Of a stretch of DNA of 40,820 bases, positions 16,789 through 24,815 are shown one piece after another. The translations under genes and the position numbers were made by a program. Position 1 is the first letter of the stretch. Each line of letters opens with the position of its first letter. Source of the stretch: Candidatus Handelsmanbacteria bacterium (GTDB taxonomy: Bacteria > Latescibacterota > UBA2968 > UBA8231); the NCBI GenBank assembly GCA_016867395.1, contig VGJS01000040.1:1-40820 (forward strand). The letters are read 5' to 3'. The notes under the pieces are model-generated. The model had not been told where the DNA came from and did not search any database. It was given only the letters and a program-made list of their open reading frames with translations.

Positions 16789-17114
16789 GGCTTCAATCTC
16801 CCAACCACCAAAGGGCGGCCACTGGCCTGCCGCTGGACCTGGTGGTGCAACAGCTCATTGGCAATCGTCAACTCGCCGATCTTGGCCTGCAGGTCTTTGA
16901 TCTGCTCTTCCCGCTGGTCGGCCGGGCGTTGCTGCAAGGCCAACTGCCCGCCGCACAGGAAGTCTTCCCGCCACTGGCTCAATAGCGCCGCCACCACCCC
17001 ATACTCCCGCGACAGCAAATCCAAGTCCTCGCCTCGAAGAAGACGTACCACCGCTTCCGTTTTGCGCCGCGCCGAGAATCGCCCATTCTCTGCATTCCTA
17101 TTCTTCCTGGCCAT
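16785..17114 (-). CDS. IS3 orfA (transposase HTH protein)
   Basis: The start ATG at 17114 (MARKNRNAENGRFSARRKTE) lies behind GGAG. The 109-aa product has a helix-turn-helix (VVRLLRGEDLDLLSREYGV, then LSQWRED) and a C-terminal leucine-zipper helix (EEQIKDLQAKIGELTIANEL). That is the usual layout of IS3 OrfA proteins, which bind the terminal repeats and multimerise with OrfB. The stop overlaps the start of orfB by 4 nt. An upstream in-frame extension to 17195 crosses the predicted element boundary and is unlikely to be used. Confidence 0.75.
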   Translation of the reverse strand: MARKNRNAENGRFSARRKTEAVVRLLRGEDLDLLSREYGVVAALLSQWREDFLCGGQLALQQRPADQREEQIKDLQAKIGELTIANELLHHQVQRQASGRPLVVGRLKP

Positions 17115-17195
17115 CAGACAGACTCCTTTCCAGGGCAAAGATAACCCCAAAAGACTGTCCAATATACTGGGGCGATCCAACCCAAACAAATCCAA

Positions 17196-17612
17196 CTAAT
17201 GTGGGCTCTTCTCTTCTTGGCGATGATACTGGATATACCACTTGATCACCTCGGCCGTAACCTGATCCCCTACCGTGCGGGCAAGGTACTCGTCCGGCCA
17301 AAACTGCCCTCCCCACAACTCGCGTTTCACCTCGGGGTGTTCCTGAAACATCCGGCTCGCCGAAATGCTCTTAAGCAGACCAACCATCTGGGAAATCGAA
17401 TAGCGCGGTGGAAACGACAAAGAGATATGCCCATGATTCTTGGCTACCTCCACCTCCTCAATCACAAAATCGAAATCTTCGACAACCCGGTAAAACAGCT
17501 CCCGTACTGCCTTTAGCACGTCGCCCCGCAAGATCCACTTCCGATCCTTGGGAGCCCACACCAGATGATATTGGGTGTCAAGGACTGCATGACTGGTTCT
17601 TCCAACCACCAT
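17196..17612 (-). CDS. tnpA: IS200/IS605-family TnpA transposase
   Basis: This 138-aa protein is a single-domain Y1 HUH transposase. TQYHLVWAPKDRKWIL is the N-terminal family signature, NHGHISLSFPPRYS contains the HUH metal site (here His-Gly-His, with Gly at the middle position where a bulky residue is usual), ELWGGQFWPDEYLARTVGD is conserved, and the catalytic Tyr is in IKWYIQYHR. It cuts and rejoins single-stranded DNA at subterminal hairpins. No accessory tnpB is present, so it is of IS200 type. A hairpin at 17689-17707 upstream of the gene fits the left-end structure. The gene ends 33 bp from the IS3 right terminus, so the other end may have been damaged. Confidence 0.85.
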   Translation of the reverse strand: MVVGRTSHAVLDTQYHLVWAPKDRKWILRGDVLKAVRELFYRVVEDFDFVIEEVEVAKNHGHISLSFPPRYSISQMVGLLKSISASRMFQEHPEVKRELWGGQFWPDEYLARTVGDQVTAEVIKWYIQYHRQEEKSPH

Positions 17613-17688
17613 CGTACACCTCCAACGGTGGCTGGAACGGTATACGTTAAGCAGTTTTTGCTTTCCTGCGGCAAGCAGAACTCTTCCT

Positions 17689-17707
17689 CCCCTTCCAAAG
17701 GAAGGGG
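17689..17707. repeat. IS200 subterminal hairpin
   Basis: CCCCTTCC-AAA-GGAAGGGG is a perfect 8-bp stem with a 3-nt loop, about 75 bp upstream of the tnpA start. IS200/IS605 transposases recognise such hairpins near the element ends. The cleavage site beyond it was not determined. A matching right-end hairpin was not found. Confidence 0.6.
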
Positions 17708-17856
17708 CATCCAGGTTCTAGTGACTACGTGAATATTGTCTGTTATTCCCTCTCCACTTCCCCTGTCTCCATTTTTTGCCCCTACTCCGCACCTCCCAGT
17801 ACAGCAGTGTCAACCCCAGCGTCTCCAGCGACGCGGCGAAATCGTGCGCTGTATGA

Positions 17857-18867
17857 TTATGATGGTGTGGGCCTTCCCTCACCCGGCACCGGGGCCTCGC
17901 GTCGGATCAGGCCGCGATCTTTTAATTCATCCCAGTAGGCTGGGGGGATCTTTTTACCGAGCAGCTCAAAGTTTTCGTCCATCCGCGCCGGCTGCCGGGT
18001 ACCGGGGATGATGCAGGTGATGGCCGGGTGGGCCAGGGCGAACTGCGAGGCGGCGGCTTTGATGTTGACCTGGTGGCGGGCCGAGACCTCCTCAAGCTGC
18101 CGCGCCTTCTCGATGACCTGAGGCGGCGCGTCGGCGTAGTTGTACTTGCTGCCCTGTTGGGCGCCCTTGGCCAGGATGCCGCTGTTGTACGTGCCTCCGG
18201 CCATGATGCCGATTTTCTTCTCGATGCACAGAGGCAACAGTTCGTCCATGGCCTCCTGTTCGAGCAGGCTGTAACGGCCGGCCAGCAGGAAGCAGTCGAA
18301 ACGCCCCTCCCGGGCAAAGCGGGCCAGCATCTCCCACTGGTTCATGCCGGCGCTCACCCCGCGAATAACCCCCTGGCTGCGCAGCTTGTCGATGGCCGGG
18401 TACGCGCCCTTGATCGCCTGTTCGTAGTGGTCGTCCGGGTCGTGGAGGTGCAGCACGTCGATCCGATCCAGGCTTAGCCTTTCGAGGCTGCTCTCGAAGG
18501 AGCGCATCACCCCGTCATAGCTGAAGTCGAAGACCGGCTTGCAGGGAGGCGGGTTCTCGAAGATCTCCTGGCCCGGCTCCTTACCCTCGGTGGGCACCAG
18601 GATGCGGCCCACCTTAGTGGCCAGCACGTAGGAATCCCGCGGCACCCCTTTGAGGGCCCGGCCCAAGCGCATCTCGCTCTTGCCCGAGCCGTAGAGGGGA
18701 GCGGTGTCGAAGAGGTTGAGGCCCAGGGCCAGGGCACGGCGCACCACGGCCTCGGCCTGCTCCTCGGGGATGTCCCCGTACAGGCCGCCCAGGGCCGCGC
18801 AGCCCAGGCCCAGGCGTGTCACTTGCAGGCCAGTTGCGCCCAATTCTTTTGTTTCTCGCGGATTCAT
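17857..18867 (-). CDS. Aldo/keto reductase (D-threo-aldose/L-fucose dehydrogenase-like)
   Basis: The 336-aa protein is a complete AKR barrel. The catalytic tetrad is visible: Asp and Tyr in FDTAPLYGSGKSE, Lys in LATKVGR, and His in VLHLHDPDDHYE. IIPGTRQPARMDENF near the C-terminus binds NADP phosphate. The segments KVGRILVP and PVFDFSYDGVMRS resemble the D-threo-aldose 1-dehydrogenase / pyridoxal dehydrogenase group, which oxidises sugars such as L-fucose to lactones. The start ATG at 18867 has AGAGAGGA upstream and a TATTCT that could be a -10 box. It stands alone between IS elements and a receptor pseudogene. The substrate is inferred from the family. Confidence 0.85.
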   Translation of the reverse strand: MNPRETKELGATGLQVTRLGLGCAALGGLYGDIPEEQAEAVVRRALALGLNLFDTAPLYGSGKSEMRLGRALKGVPRDSYVLATKVGRILVPTEGKEPGQEIFENPPPCKPVFDFSYDGVMRSFESSLERLSLDRIDVLHLHDPDDHYEQAIKGAYPAIDKLRSQGVIRGVSAGMNQWEMLARFAREGRFDCFLLAGRYSLLEQEAMDELLPLCIEKKIGIMAGGTYNSGILAKGAQQGSKYNYADAPPQVIEKARQLEEVSARHQVNIKAAASQFALAHPAITCIIPGTRQPARMDENFELLGKKIPPAYWDELKDRGLIRREAPVPGEGRPTPS

Positions 18868-18894
18868 GGTCCTCTCTAGAATAATGATGCGGTG

Positions 18895-21276
18895 TCAGTA
18901 GTCCCACGCCCAGTTCACCGCCACTGAAGGCAGCAGGCGGAACGAGTACTTGGGCACGGCGTAGGACTGAAATCCGCCCTCGGGCAGGTGGAGCAGGTTG
19001 TACTCGTAGGCGCGCACTTTGCCGTGGTGGTACAGGTTGATCACCTACACAAAGGCTGAGATTTTGCCTTTGGAAATGTCGAAGTAACGGCGGAGACGCA
19101 GATCCGACCGGTGGAAGGCCGGATAGTTGCATCCATAGAGCTTCCCGGCTTCTGCGTACACATAGCGCCGGCCATCGGGCAGGGTGCCGACACCCACCAC
19201 CCTTTCAGTATAGGGCCAGCCGCTGCGGTACTGCCAGGCCAGGTTCAGGTGCCATTTGGCGATGGAACAGTAGTTTGCGTCCAGGTAGATAGTATGGCGC
19301 TGGTCATAGCTGCCCGGCAGCTCCCGCGCCAGGGCGAGCTGGCCGCCGGCCCAGCGCACGGTCGAGAACGGTTCGCGGCTCCAGGCCAGGCCATATTTGG
19401 CCCACCAGGCAAGTTTTTCTCCCGCACCCTGTTTGAGATAGAATTCCAGGCCTTTGTCCGTGGCCCCCTTCAGGTCGATGGCCACCCGGTCGTCCTGCAA
19501 CTCTGGAAAGATCTCGATCCCGTCCCGCCAGTTGCGGTACACCGGGCGCAGGTGCGCGCCCTTGTTGTAGTACCCCTCCACCCGCAACTGCGGCCCGCGC
19601 ACCAAGCGGTGCTCCAGTCCTAACACCCAGTGGGTGGACTGTTCCGCGGGATAGAACTCCCGCTCGCCCTCCTGCACTCGCAACTGGGTGATCCCCTGCG
19701 ACTGGTAAAAACGCCCCCAGCCGGCGCGCAGCGAACACTGTCTGCCCAGCACCTAAACCAGGTTGAGCCGCGGGCTGACTTGGCCACCCTCTGCATAGGG
19801 GGCGCGGTCATAACGCAGGCCTGCCTCTGCCTTGAGGGGGGCGGTCAGCGAGATGCGGGTGGCCAGGTACCCGGCGCACCCGGTTGCCCGAGGGCGCCAG
19901 CACTGCTTGGGTGGTGTTGGTCCATTGGCGGAGGCCGTCGGCCAGGGCCAGGTCCCATACGCTCAGGCTCAGGTAGTCGTAGTGGGTAGACAGCCGCCGC
20001 AGGTCCACCCCTCCCTTGAGGAAGAGCCGTTCGTCCTCCTCCCAGCTCCAGTCCTGCTTGAGACCCCATCAATCGGAAACGCGCTGGTCGCTGACCTGGA
20101 ACTGGAAGTCCAGTAGGTCGCGCTCGCCTTTGAACCCCAACCCTTCCCGGCAATGGTCCCCCTGCCCGTGCGGCAACAGGGTCTGGGCAACCAGGCGAGG
20201 CCCGAAGACAGAGTTGAGAGTCAGCCAGGCGTAGGTATTTTAGTACTTGGTGTCCGAAACATCAGCATCGTCCTCGACAAAGTGCATCCGGTCCTGGGCC
20301 CCATAAAATGGGCTCCCAGGGTATGGTGCGCGCCGAGGCATTACTCGGCCTTGGCCAGCGCATCACAGTAGGTGAGCCGGGGAGCATTTTCCTCGCCCAT
20401 CAGGTCCAACACCACATCCAGGTACCCGCGCCGGATGGAGACCATCCAGTTGCCCCGCGCTGAGCTGCCCCGGGCAAAGACCCGGATGTTCATCAGGCCC
20501 ACCCCAGCCCCCCATCTGTGACTGGACGGGGGGCGGGCGGACTTGATATTGAACACCCCACTGCGCCGATCGCCGTACTCGGCGGGAAACCCCCCGGTCA
20601 ACAGCTCCACTCCATCAATCAGCGACACGTCCACGATGCTCAGCCCCCCGCCGTTGATTTCCTTGAGATGGAAGGGGTCGTTCAGTTCCAGCACATCCAA
20701 GAGCACCAGTACCTGGTCGTGCTCGCCGCCGCGCACCGTGAACCTGGCCGAAAAATCATCACCGGCTACCCCAGGCAGGTGGACCACCGCCCGGTAGAGG
20801 TCATCGCCGAACTAGGGGATGCTCTGGAGTTCCTCGCGGGTGAGAGCCTGGCTGGCGGCCGGCTCAGTGCAGTTGATGGCCAAGCGGCCGGGGGTGACGC
20901 TGATCTCGCTGAGGGAAATGGGTTTCTCGGACGGCTCCACCACCTCCTCGGCCAGGCCCTGGATATCGAGGGTGATGCCCTCGATGCGGACCGGCTGGTA
21001 GCCGATATAGGTGGCCTGCAGGGTGTGGGGGCCAGAGCCCAACACTTTGAAGACAAACCGGCCCTGGGCATCGCTCAGGGCCCCGACCCCGGTGCCGGCG
21101 ACCCAGACGCTAGCCTCGGCCAGGGGCGCGCGGCTCTTTGCCTCCACCACCTGTCCCTGGATCTGCCCGGAGGGCACGGCGGCCCGGCCCGGTATGGCCC
21201 ACAGCCAGACCGCCAACATCCCGGCAAGCAGCATCCACTTCTCTTGCTTCTCCACGGCTGCCCTTTCTGAGTTCAC
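18895..21276 (-). pseudogene. TonB-dependent receptor with N-terminal carboxypeptidase-regulatory domain, decayed
   Basis: Conceptual joining gives a receptor of about 790 residues: a signal segment (MLLAGMLAVWLWAIPGRAA), a carboxypeptidase-regulatory-like beta-sandwich (GQIQGQVVEAKSRAPLAEAS), a plug (ISVTPGRL, then FTVRGGEHDQVLVLLDVLEL and GGFPAEYGDRRSGVFNI), and a barrel ending SVAVNWAWDY. In-frame stops occur at 20812 (TAG), 20240 (TAA), 20069 (TGA), 19753 (TAG) and 19045 (TAG). A TAA at 20341 lies next to a frameshift, and another frameshift is near 19870. Such receptors import siderophores, cobalamin or glycans across the outer membrane and are typical of the FCB group. It cannot give a full protein as written. 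Confidence 0.85.
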
Positions 21277-21329
21277 CGCTGGAACAGCAGTAAGGTACTA
21301 CATCCCCCCCAGGGCCAAAATAGCTCTGC

Positions 21330-21358
21330 TTGACCGGGATATGGCCAATAATTACATT
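21330..21358 (+). promoter_or_regulatory. Candidate sigma-70 promoter for glycan operon
   Basis: TTGACC (21330-21335) and TACATT (21353-21358) are separated by 17 bp in an AT-richer intergenic stretch, 76 bp upstream of the reductase gene. The -10 box matches the consensus at four of six positions. No other clear element is seen in this 158-bp gap. Confidence 0.4.
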
Positions 21359-21434
21359 ATCGACGCCCCGGCGGTAACTCAGCCTCTAATATCTGAAAGC
21401 CTCGTCCTCTCCGCTTCCCCCTGCACGCACGGTT

Positions 21435-22337
21435 ATGAGAGTATTGGTCACCGGCGCCCACGGCCTCCTTGGGCGCAGCCTGCTGGAGCCGGATTTCGAC
21501 GCCGAGATGATCGGCTGCGGCCGCGGGCAAACCCCGGTGGGCAGGAGGGCCTACCACCCGGTCGAACTGAGCGATCCGCGGGCGGTTTTCTCCCTGGTGG
21601 AAAAGGTGAGGCCCGACTGGGTCATCCATACCGCGGCTCTCACCGACGTGGACCGCTGCGAAGTCGACCAGCCCCTTGCCCGCCAGATCAACCTGGTAGT
21701 CGTCGAGCATCTGGCCTCGGCCTGCCGGCAACTGGGGGTGGGCCTGGCCCAGCTCTCCACCGACTACGTCTTCGACGGCCGCCAGGGGCCCTATGGCGAA
21801 AAGGACCCGACCAACCCGCTTTCGCACTACGGAACCCTCAAGCTCCACAGCGAGGGGGTGGTCCTGCAGCAAGGGCTCAGGGGGCTGGTGCTGCGCACCC
21901 TGTGGCTCTATGGGTACCTCCCCGACACCCGGCGCAATCTGGTAACCTGGCCTCTGGAAGTGCTGGGCCGGGGCCAACAACTAAAGATAGTGGATGACCA
22001 GTGGGGCAATCCCACCTGGGTCCACGACCTGGCCCAGGTGCTGGTGGAACTGTGCCGGCGCCAGGTCCAGGGCCTCTTCCACCTGGGCGGGGCCACGTAC
22101 CTGACCCGGTACCAGCTCACCCGGGAACTGGCCTGCTTCTTTGGCCTGGATCCCGACTTGGTGCAGCCCACCACCACTGCCGCTGCCGGCCAGAAGGCCC
22201 CCCGCCCCCTGCGCTCGGGGCTGCGCACACAGGCCCTGGAATCCGTATTGGGCTTTGCGCCGCTGAGCCTGTCCCAGGGCCTGGAGTGCCTGGCCGGCCA
22301 GGATGATTTTCGCCGCGCCTTTCCCACCCTCTGTTGA
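21435..22337 (+). CDS. dTDP-4-dehydrorhamnose reductase-like protein
   Basis: This 300-aa protein is an RmlD-type SDR. VTGAHGLLGRSLLEPDF binds NADPH, HTAALTDVDRCEVD and QLSTDYVFDG carry the conserved Thr/Asp segment, and YGTLKLHSE has the catalytic YxxxK. RTLWLYG is also conserved. RmlD makes the last step to dTDP-L-rhamnose in the cytoplasm. RmlA, B and C are not in the window, so a related role, such as in another deoxysugar pathway, remains possible. It is followed by two glycosyltransferases (the next ATG is 16 nt after its stop), consistent with a surface glycan operon. Confidence 0.8.
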   Translation: MRVLVTGAHGLLGRSLLEPDFDAEMIGCGRGQTPVGRRAYHPVELSDPRAVFSLVEKVRPDWVIHTAALTDVDRCEVDQPLARQINLVVVEHLASACRQLGVGLAQLSTDYVFDGRQGPYGEKDPTNPLSHYGTLKLHSEGVVLQQGLRGLVLRTLWLYGYLPDTRRNLVTWPLEVLGRGQQLKIVDDQWGNPTWVHDLAQVLVELCRRQVQGLFHLGGATYLTRYQLTRELACFFGLDPDLVQPTTTAAAGQKAPRPLRSGLRTQALESVLGFAPLSLSQGLECLAGQDDFRRAFPTLC

Positions 22338-22353
22338 ACAGGTTGCCCGGGCC

Positions 22354-23088
22354 ATGACCGAAACGCCCCTCCGGGTCTCGCTGATCACCCCCACCTACAA
22401 CGAACGCGAGAACATCGCCCTGCTGGCCCAGGAAATCTTCCAGACTCTGGCACAGGCCCCCGACATCGACCTGGAGCTGATCGTGGTGGACGACAACTCC
22501 CCCGACGGCACCGGCCAGGCCGCCGAGGCCCTGACCGCCCACTATCCTGTAAAGGTGGTGCATCGACCTGGCAAATTGGGACTGGGCTCGGCGGTGATGG
22601 CTGGCTTCGCTCGCTCGGACCGACCCCTGCTGGGGGTAATCGACGCGGACCTGAGCCACGACCCGGCCATCCTCCCGCAACTGATCTACGGCCTGCGCAA
22701 ACATGACCTGACCTTTGGCAGCCGCTTCGGCCAGACCAGCGTGGTCGAGCGCTGGGCCTGGCACCGCAAGATGATCTCCATGCTGGGAGTGGGCGCCGCC
22801 CGGCTTTTGACCGGGGCCGAAGACCCGCTCTCGGGCTATTTCTTTTTGCGCCGCGAGGTGATCGCGGGCATGCAGCTCACCTCCTCGGGGTACAAAATCT
22901 TCCTGGAGATCCTGGTCAAGGGGCACTGGCGCGGGCTGATGTCCGTGCCCTTTATCTTCCGAAACCGGCAGTTCAGTAGCAGCAAGCTCAACCTGCGCGA
23001 GCATCTGCTCTTCGCCAAGCAGTTGCTATACTTCACCTGCTACCGCCTCTTCCGGCGGGGCCGACCCTCTGCCGGAGGCGGGGCCTGA
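22354..23088 (+). CDS. DPM1-like polyprenol-phosphate sugar synthase (GT2)
   Basis: The 244-aa protein is a soluble GT2 enzyme. LITPTYNERENI begins the nucleotide-binding fold, VVDDNSPDGTG has the first Asp pair, VIDADLSHDP is the metal-binding DxD motif in the form used by dolichol-phosphate mannose synthases, and FGSRFG and DPLSGYFFLRRE follow. These enzymes load mannose or glucose from GDP/UDP donors onto polyprenyl phosphate at the inner membrane. No membrane segments are present, as in bacterial DPM1 homologues. The product could serve the GT39-type enzyme at 14140. I chose ATG 22354; an upstream in-frame ATG (22303) overlaps the preceding gene. The stop overlaps the next ATG. Confidence 0.85.
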   Translation: MTETPLRVSLITPTYNERENIALLAQEIFQTLAQAPDIDLELIVVDDNSPDGTGQAAEALTAHYPVKVVHRPGKLGLGSAVMAGFARSDRPLLGVIDADLSHDPAILPQLIYGLRKHDLTFGSRFGQTSVVERWAWHRKMISMLGVGAARLLTGAEDPLSGYFFLRREVIAGMQLTSSGYKIFLEILVKGHWRGLMSVPFIFRNRQFSSSKLNLREHLLFAKQLLYFTCYRLFRRGRPSAGGGA

Positions 23089-24758
23089 TGGATCTAAGCG
23101 TGGTGCTGGTCAGCTACAACACCCGCGACCTGCTGGAGCAGGCCCTGCGCACCGCCCTGGAGGCGGCGGCCGGCCTGCGGGTGGAGGTGTTCGTGGTGGA
23201 CAACGCCTCGCGCGATGGCAGCGCCGAGATGGTGGCCGCCAAGTTCCCCCACGTCAAACTGATCCGCAGCCCCCGCAACCTCGGCTTCGCCGGGGGCAAC
23301 AACCTGGCTCTCCGGCAGGTGCAGGGCCGCCACGTGCTGCTGCTCAACACCGATACTGTGGTGCGCCGCGACACCCTGACTCACCTAGTCGGCTTTCTCG
23401 ACGCCCACCCCGAGGCCGGGGCCGTGGGCTGCAAGATCCTCAACCCGGACGGCACCCTGCAGCTGGCCTGCCGCCGCGGCTTCCCCACCCCGATGGCCGC
23501 CTTCTGCAAGGTCTGCGGGCTCAGCCGCCTCTTTCCGCGCAGCCGGCGTCTGGCCGCATACAACCTCACCTACCTCGACCCCGAGCAGACCAACGAGGTG
23601 GACGCCCTCTCCGGCTCCTGCATGATGGTGCGCAAGGCGGCCATGGACCAGGTGGGCCTGCTCGACGAGGACTATTTCATGTACGGGGAGGACCTGGACT
23701 GGTGCTACCGCCTGAGCCAGGCCGGCTGGAGGATCTACTACGATCCGGGCACCGCCATCGTCCACTTCAAGGGCGAGAGCGGCCGGGCCGAGCAGATGAA
23801 GGTGCTCTACCGCTTCTACGAGGCCATGTCCATCTTTGTGCGCAAACACATGCAGCGGCGCTACCGCTTCTTTCCGCTCTGGCTGCTGCACGTGGGCATC
23901 GCCCTCTACGGCCTGGGCTCCCTGGGCCGGCGCCTGGGCCGGCGCCTGGCCCTGCCCGCCTTCGACGGGCTGCTGGTGCTGACAGGGCTCAAGCTGGGCA
24001 TCGCTCTGCGCTACCACTCCGGCCTGACCCCGGTCATCCACAGCATCGAGCGCCTGGGCAACCAACTGGGCATCGGGGTCCATCCCACCCGCTGGCTCAC
24101 CCCCCCGCCCTACACCGACCTGCAGTGGTTCGTGGTCTACGCCGGCTCGACGGCCACCTGGCTGCTGGCCTTCTACCTGCTGGGCCTGTACGACCGCCAC
24201 CGCCTCTCTGCGGCCCGGGCGGCCTGGGCGGTAAGCGCCGGTTTCGCCGGGGTGGTGATGGTGGTTTTCTTTTTCAAGGCGTACAACTTCTCGCGGCTGG
24301 CCGCCGGGGCGGCCTGGTTCTTCAACATCGCCCTGGTAGCCGGCTGGCGCCTGGCGGCCGGGCGCCTTGACCAAACGCGCCGCCTGGGCCGGCGGCGCCT
24401 GCTGGTGGTGGGCACCGAGCCGCTGGTAATCCAGTTCCTGGATCACCTGAAGGCCTATCCGCAATGGGAGGTGGTGGGGCTGGTGGGCTTGAGCCCGGAG
24501 TGGCGCGGCCAGCGCCTGGCCGACAAGCAGGTGCTGGGCCTGGTGGAGGAACTGCCCCAGTTGCTGCACGACTACGAGATCACCGAGTTGGTCTTCACCG
24601 AAAGCGCCCTGGCCCATGCCCTACCCCAGACTCGGCAAGGCTGGCGGCGGCGGCTGCGGCTCCACGTGCTGCCCGGCTCCTTTGACGAGTTGGCCGCCGG
24701 GCGCGGTCCCGGCTCGCCCGCCGAACCACCCCTGGTCGAGATCTCCACCCGGGGCTGA
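23088..24758 (+). CDS. GT2 rhamnosyltransferase-like protein fused to WbaP/WcaJ N-terminal half
   Basis: Residues 1-290 form a WbbL-type GT2: VVLVSYNTRDLLEQAL, VVDNASRDGS, the DxD motif as LLLNTDTVV, and the acceptor region YFMYGEDLDWCYR. From about 340 the protein has several membrane helices (AGSTATWLLAFYLLGLYDRH onward), then a CoA-binding-like Rossmann segment (RRLLVVGTEPLVIQFLDHL, VVGLVGL, ELPQLLHDYEITELVF). This is the N-terminal module of polyisoprenyl-phosphate hexose-1-phosphate transferases, but the C-terminal catalytic Bac_transf domain is absent. The fusion suggests a membrane-tethered transferase. Acceptor and donor are unknown. The start overlaps the upstream stop (TGATGG). Confidence 0.8.
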   Translation: MDLSVVLVSYNTRDLLEQALRTALEAAAGLRVEVFVVDNASRDGSAEMVAAKFPHVKLIRSPRNLGFAGGNNLALRQVQGRHVLLLNTDTVVRRDTLTHLVGFLDAHPEAGAVGCKILNPDGTLQLACRRGFPTPMAAFCKVCGLSRLFPRSRRLAAYNLTYLDPEQTNEVDALSGSCMMVRKAAMDQVGLLDEDYFMYGEDLDWCYRLSQAGWRIYYDPGTAIVHFKGESGRAEQMKVLYRFYEAMSIFVRKHMQRRYRFFPLWLLHVGIALYGLGSLGRRLGRRLALPAFDGLLVLTGLKLGIALRYHSGLTPVIHSIERLGNQLGIGVHPTRWLTPPPYTDLQWFVVYAGSTATWLLAFYLLGLYDRHRLSAARAAWAVSAGFAGVVMVVFFFKAYNFSRLAAGAAWFFNIALVAGWRLAAGRLDQTRRLGRRRLLVVGTEPLVIQFLDHLKAYPQWEVVGLVGLSPEWRGQRLADKQVLGLVEELPQLLHDYEITELVFTESALAHALPQTRQGWRRRLRLHVLPGSFDELAAGRGPGSPAEPPLVEISTRG

Positions 24759-24815
24759 GTCCTCGCCCCCCGCTTGCCCGGTGCGGGCCTTTGGCCCTAT
24801 GTTCTGAGCCTTTGG

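Larger units (their letters stand above)
15861..17162 (-). mobile_element. IS3-family insertion sequence
   Basis: About 1.3 kb, a normal length for IS3, with orfA (17114-16785) and a frameshifted orfB (16788-15879). Imperfect terminal inverted repeats are visible: TTGGCAGTGGATTGGTGGTT at 15861 and, on the minus strand from 17162, TTGGACAGTCTTTTGGGGTT. It inserted beside or into an IS256 copy. A target duplication could not be fixed with confidence. Confidence 0.7.

Noticed and set aside
15861..17202. orfA of the IS3 element starting at 17195
   Set aside because: The extension crosses the predicted terminal repeat at about 17162 and overlaps the end of the IS200 tnpA. The ATG at 17114 has a good ribosome-binding site.
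23385..24617. A 410-codon open frame antisense to the GT2 fusion gene
   Set aside because: Low-complexity composition rich in Gln, Ala, His and Gly, no motif, and the plus-strand gene is clearly real.
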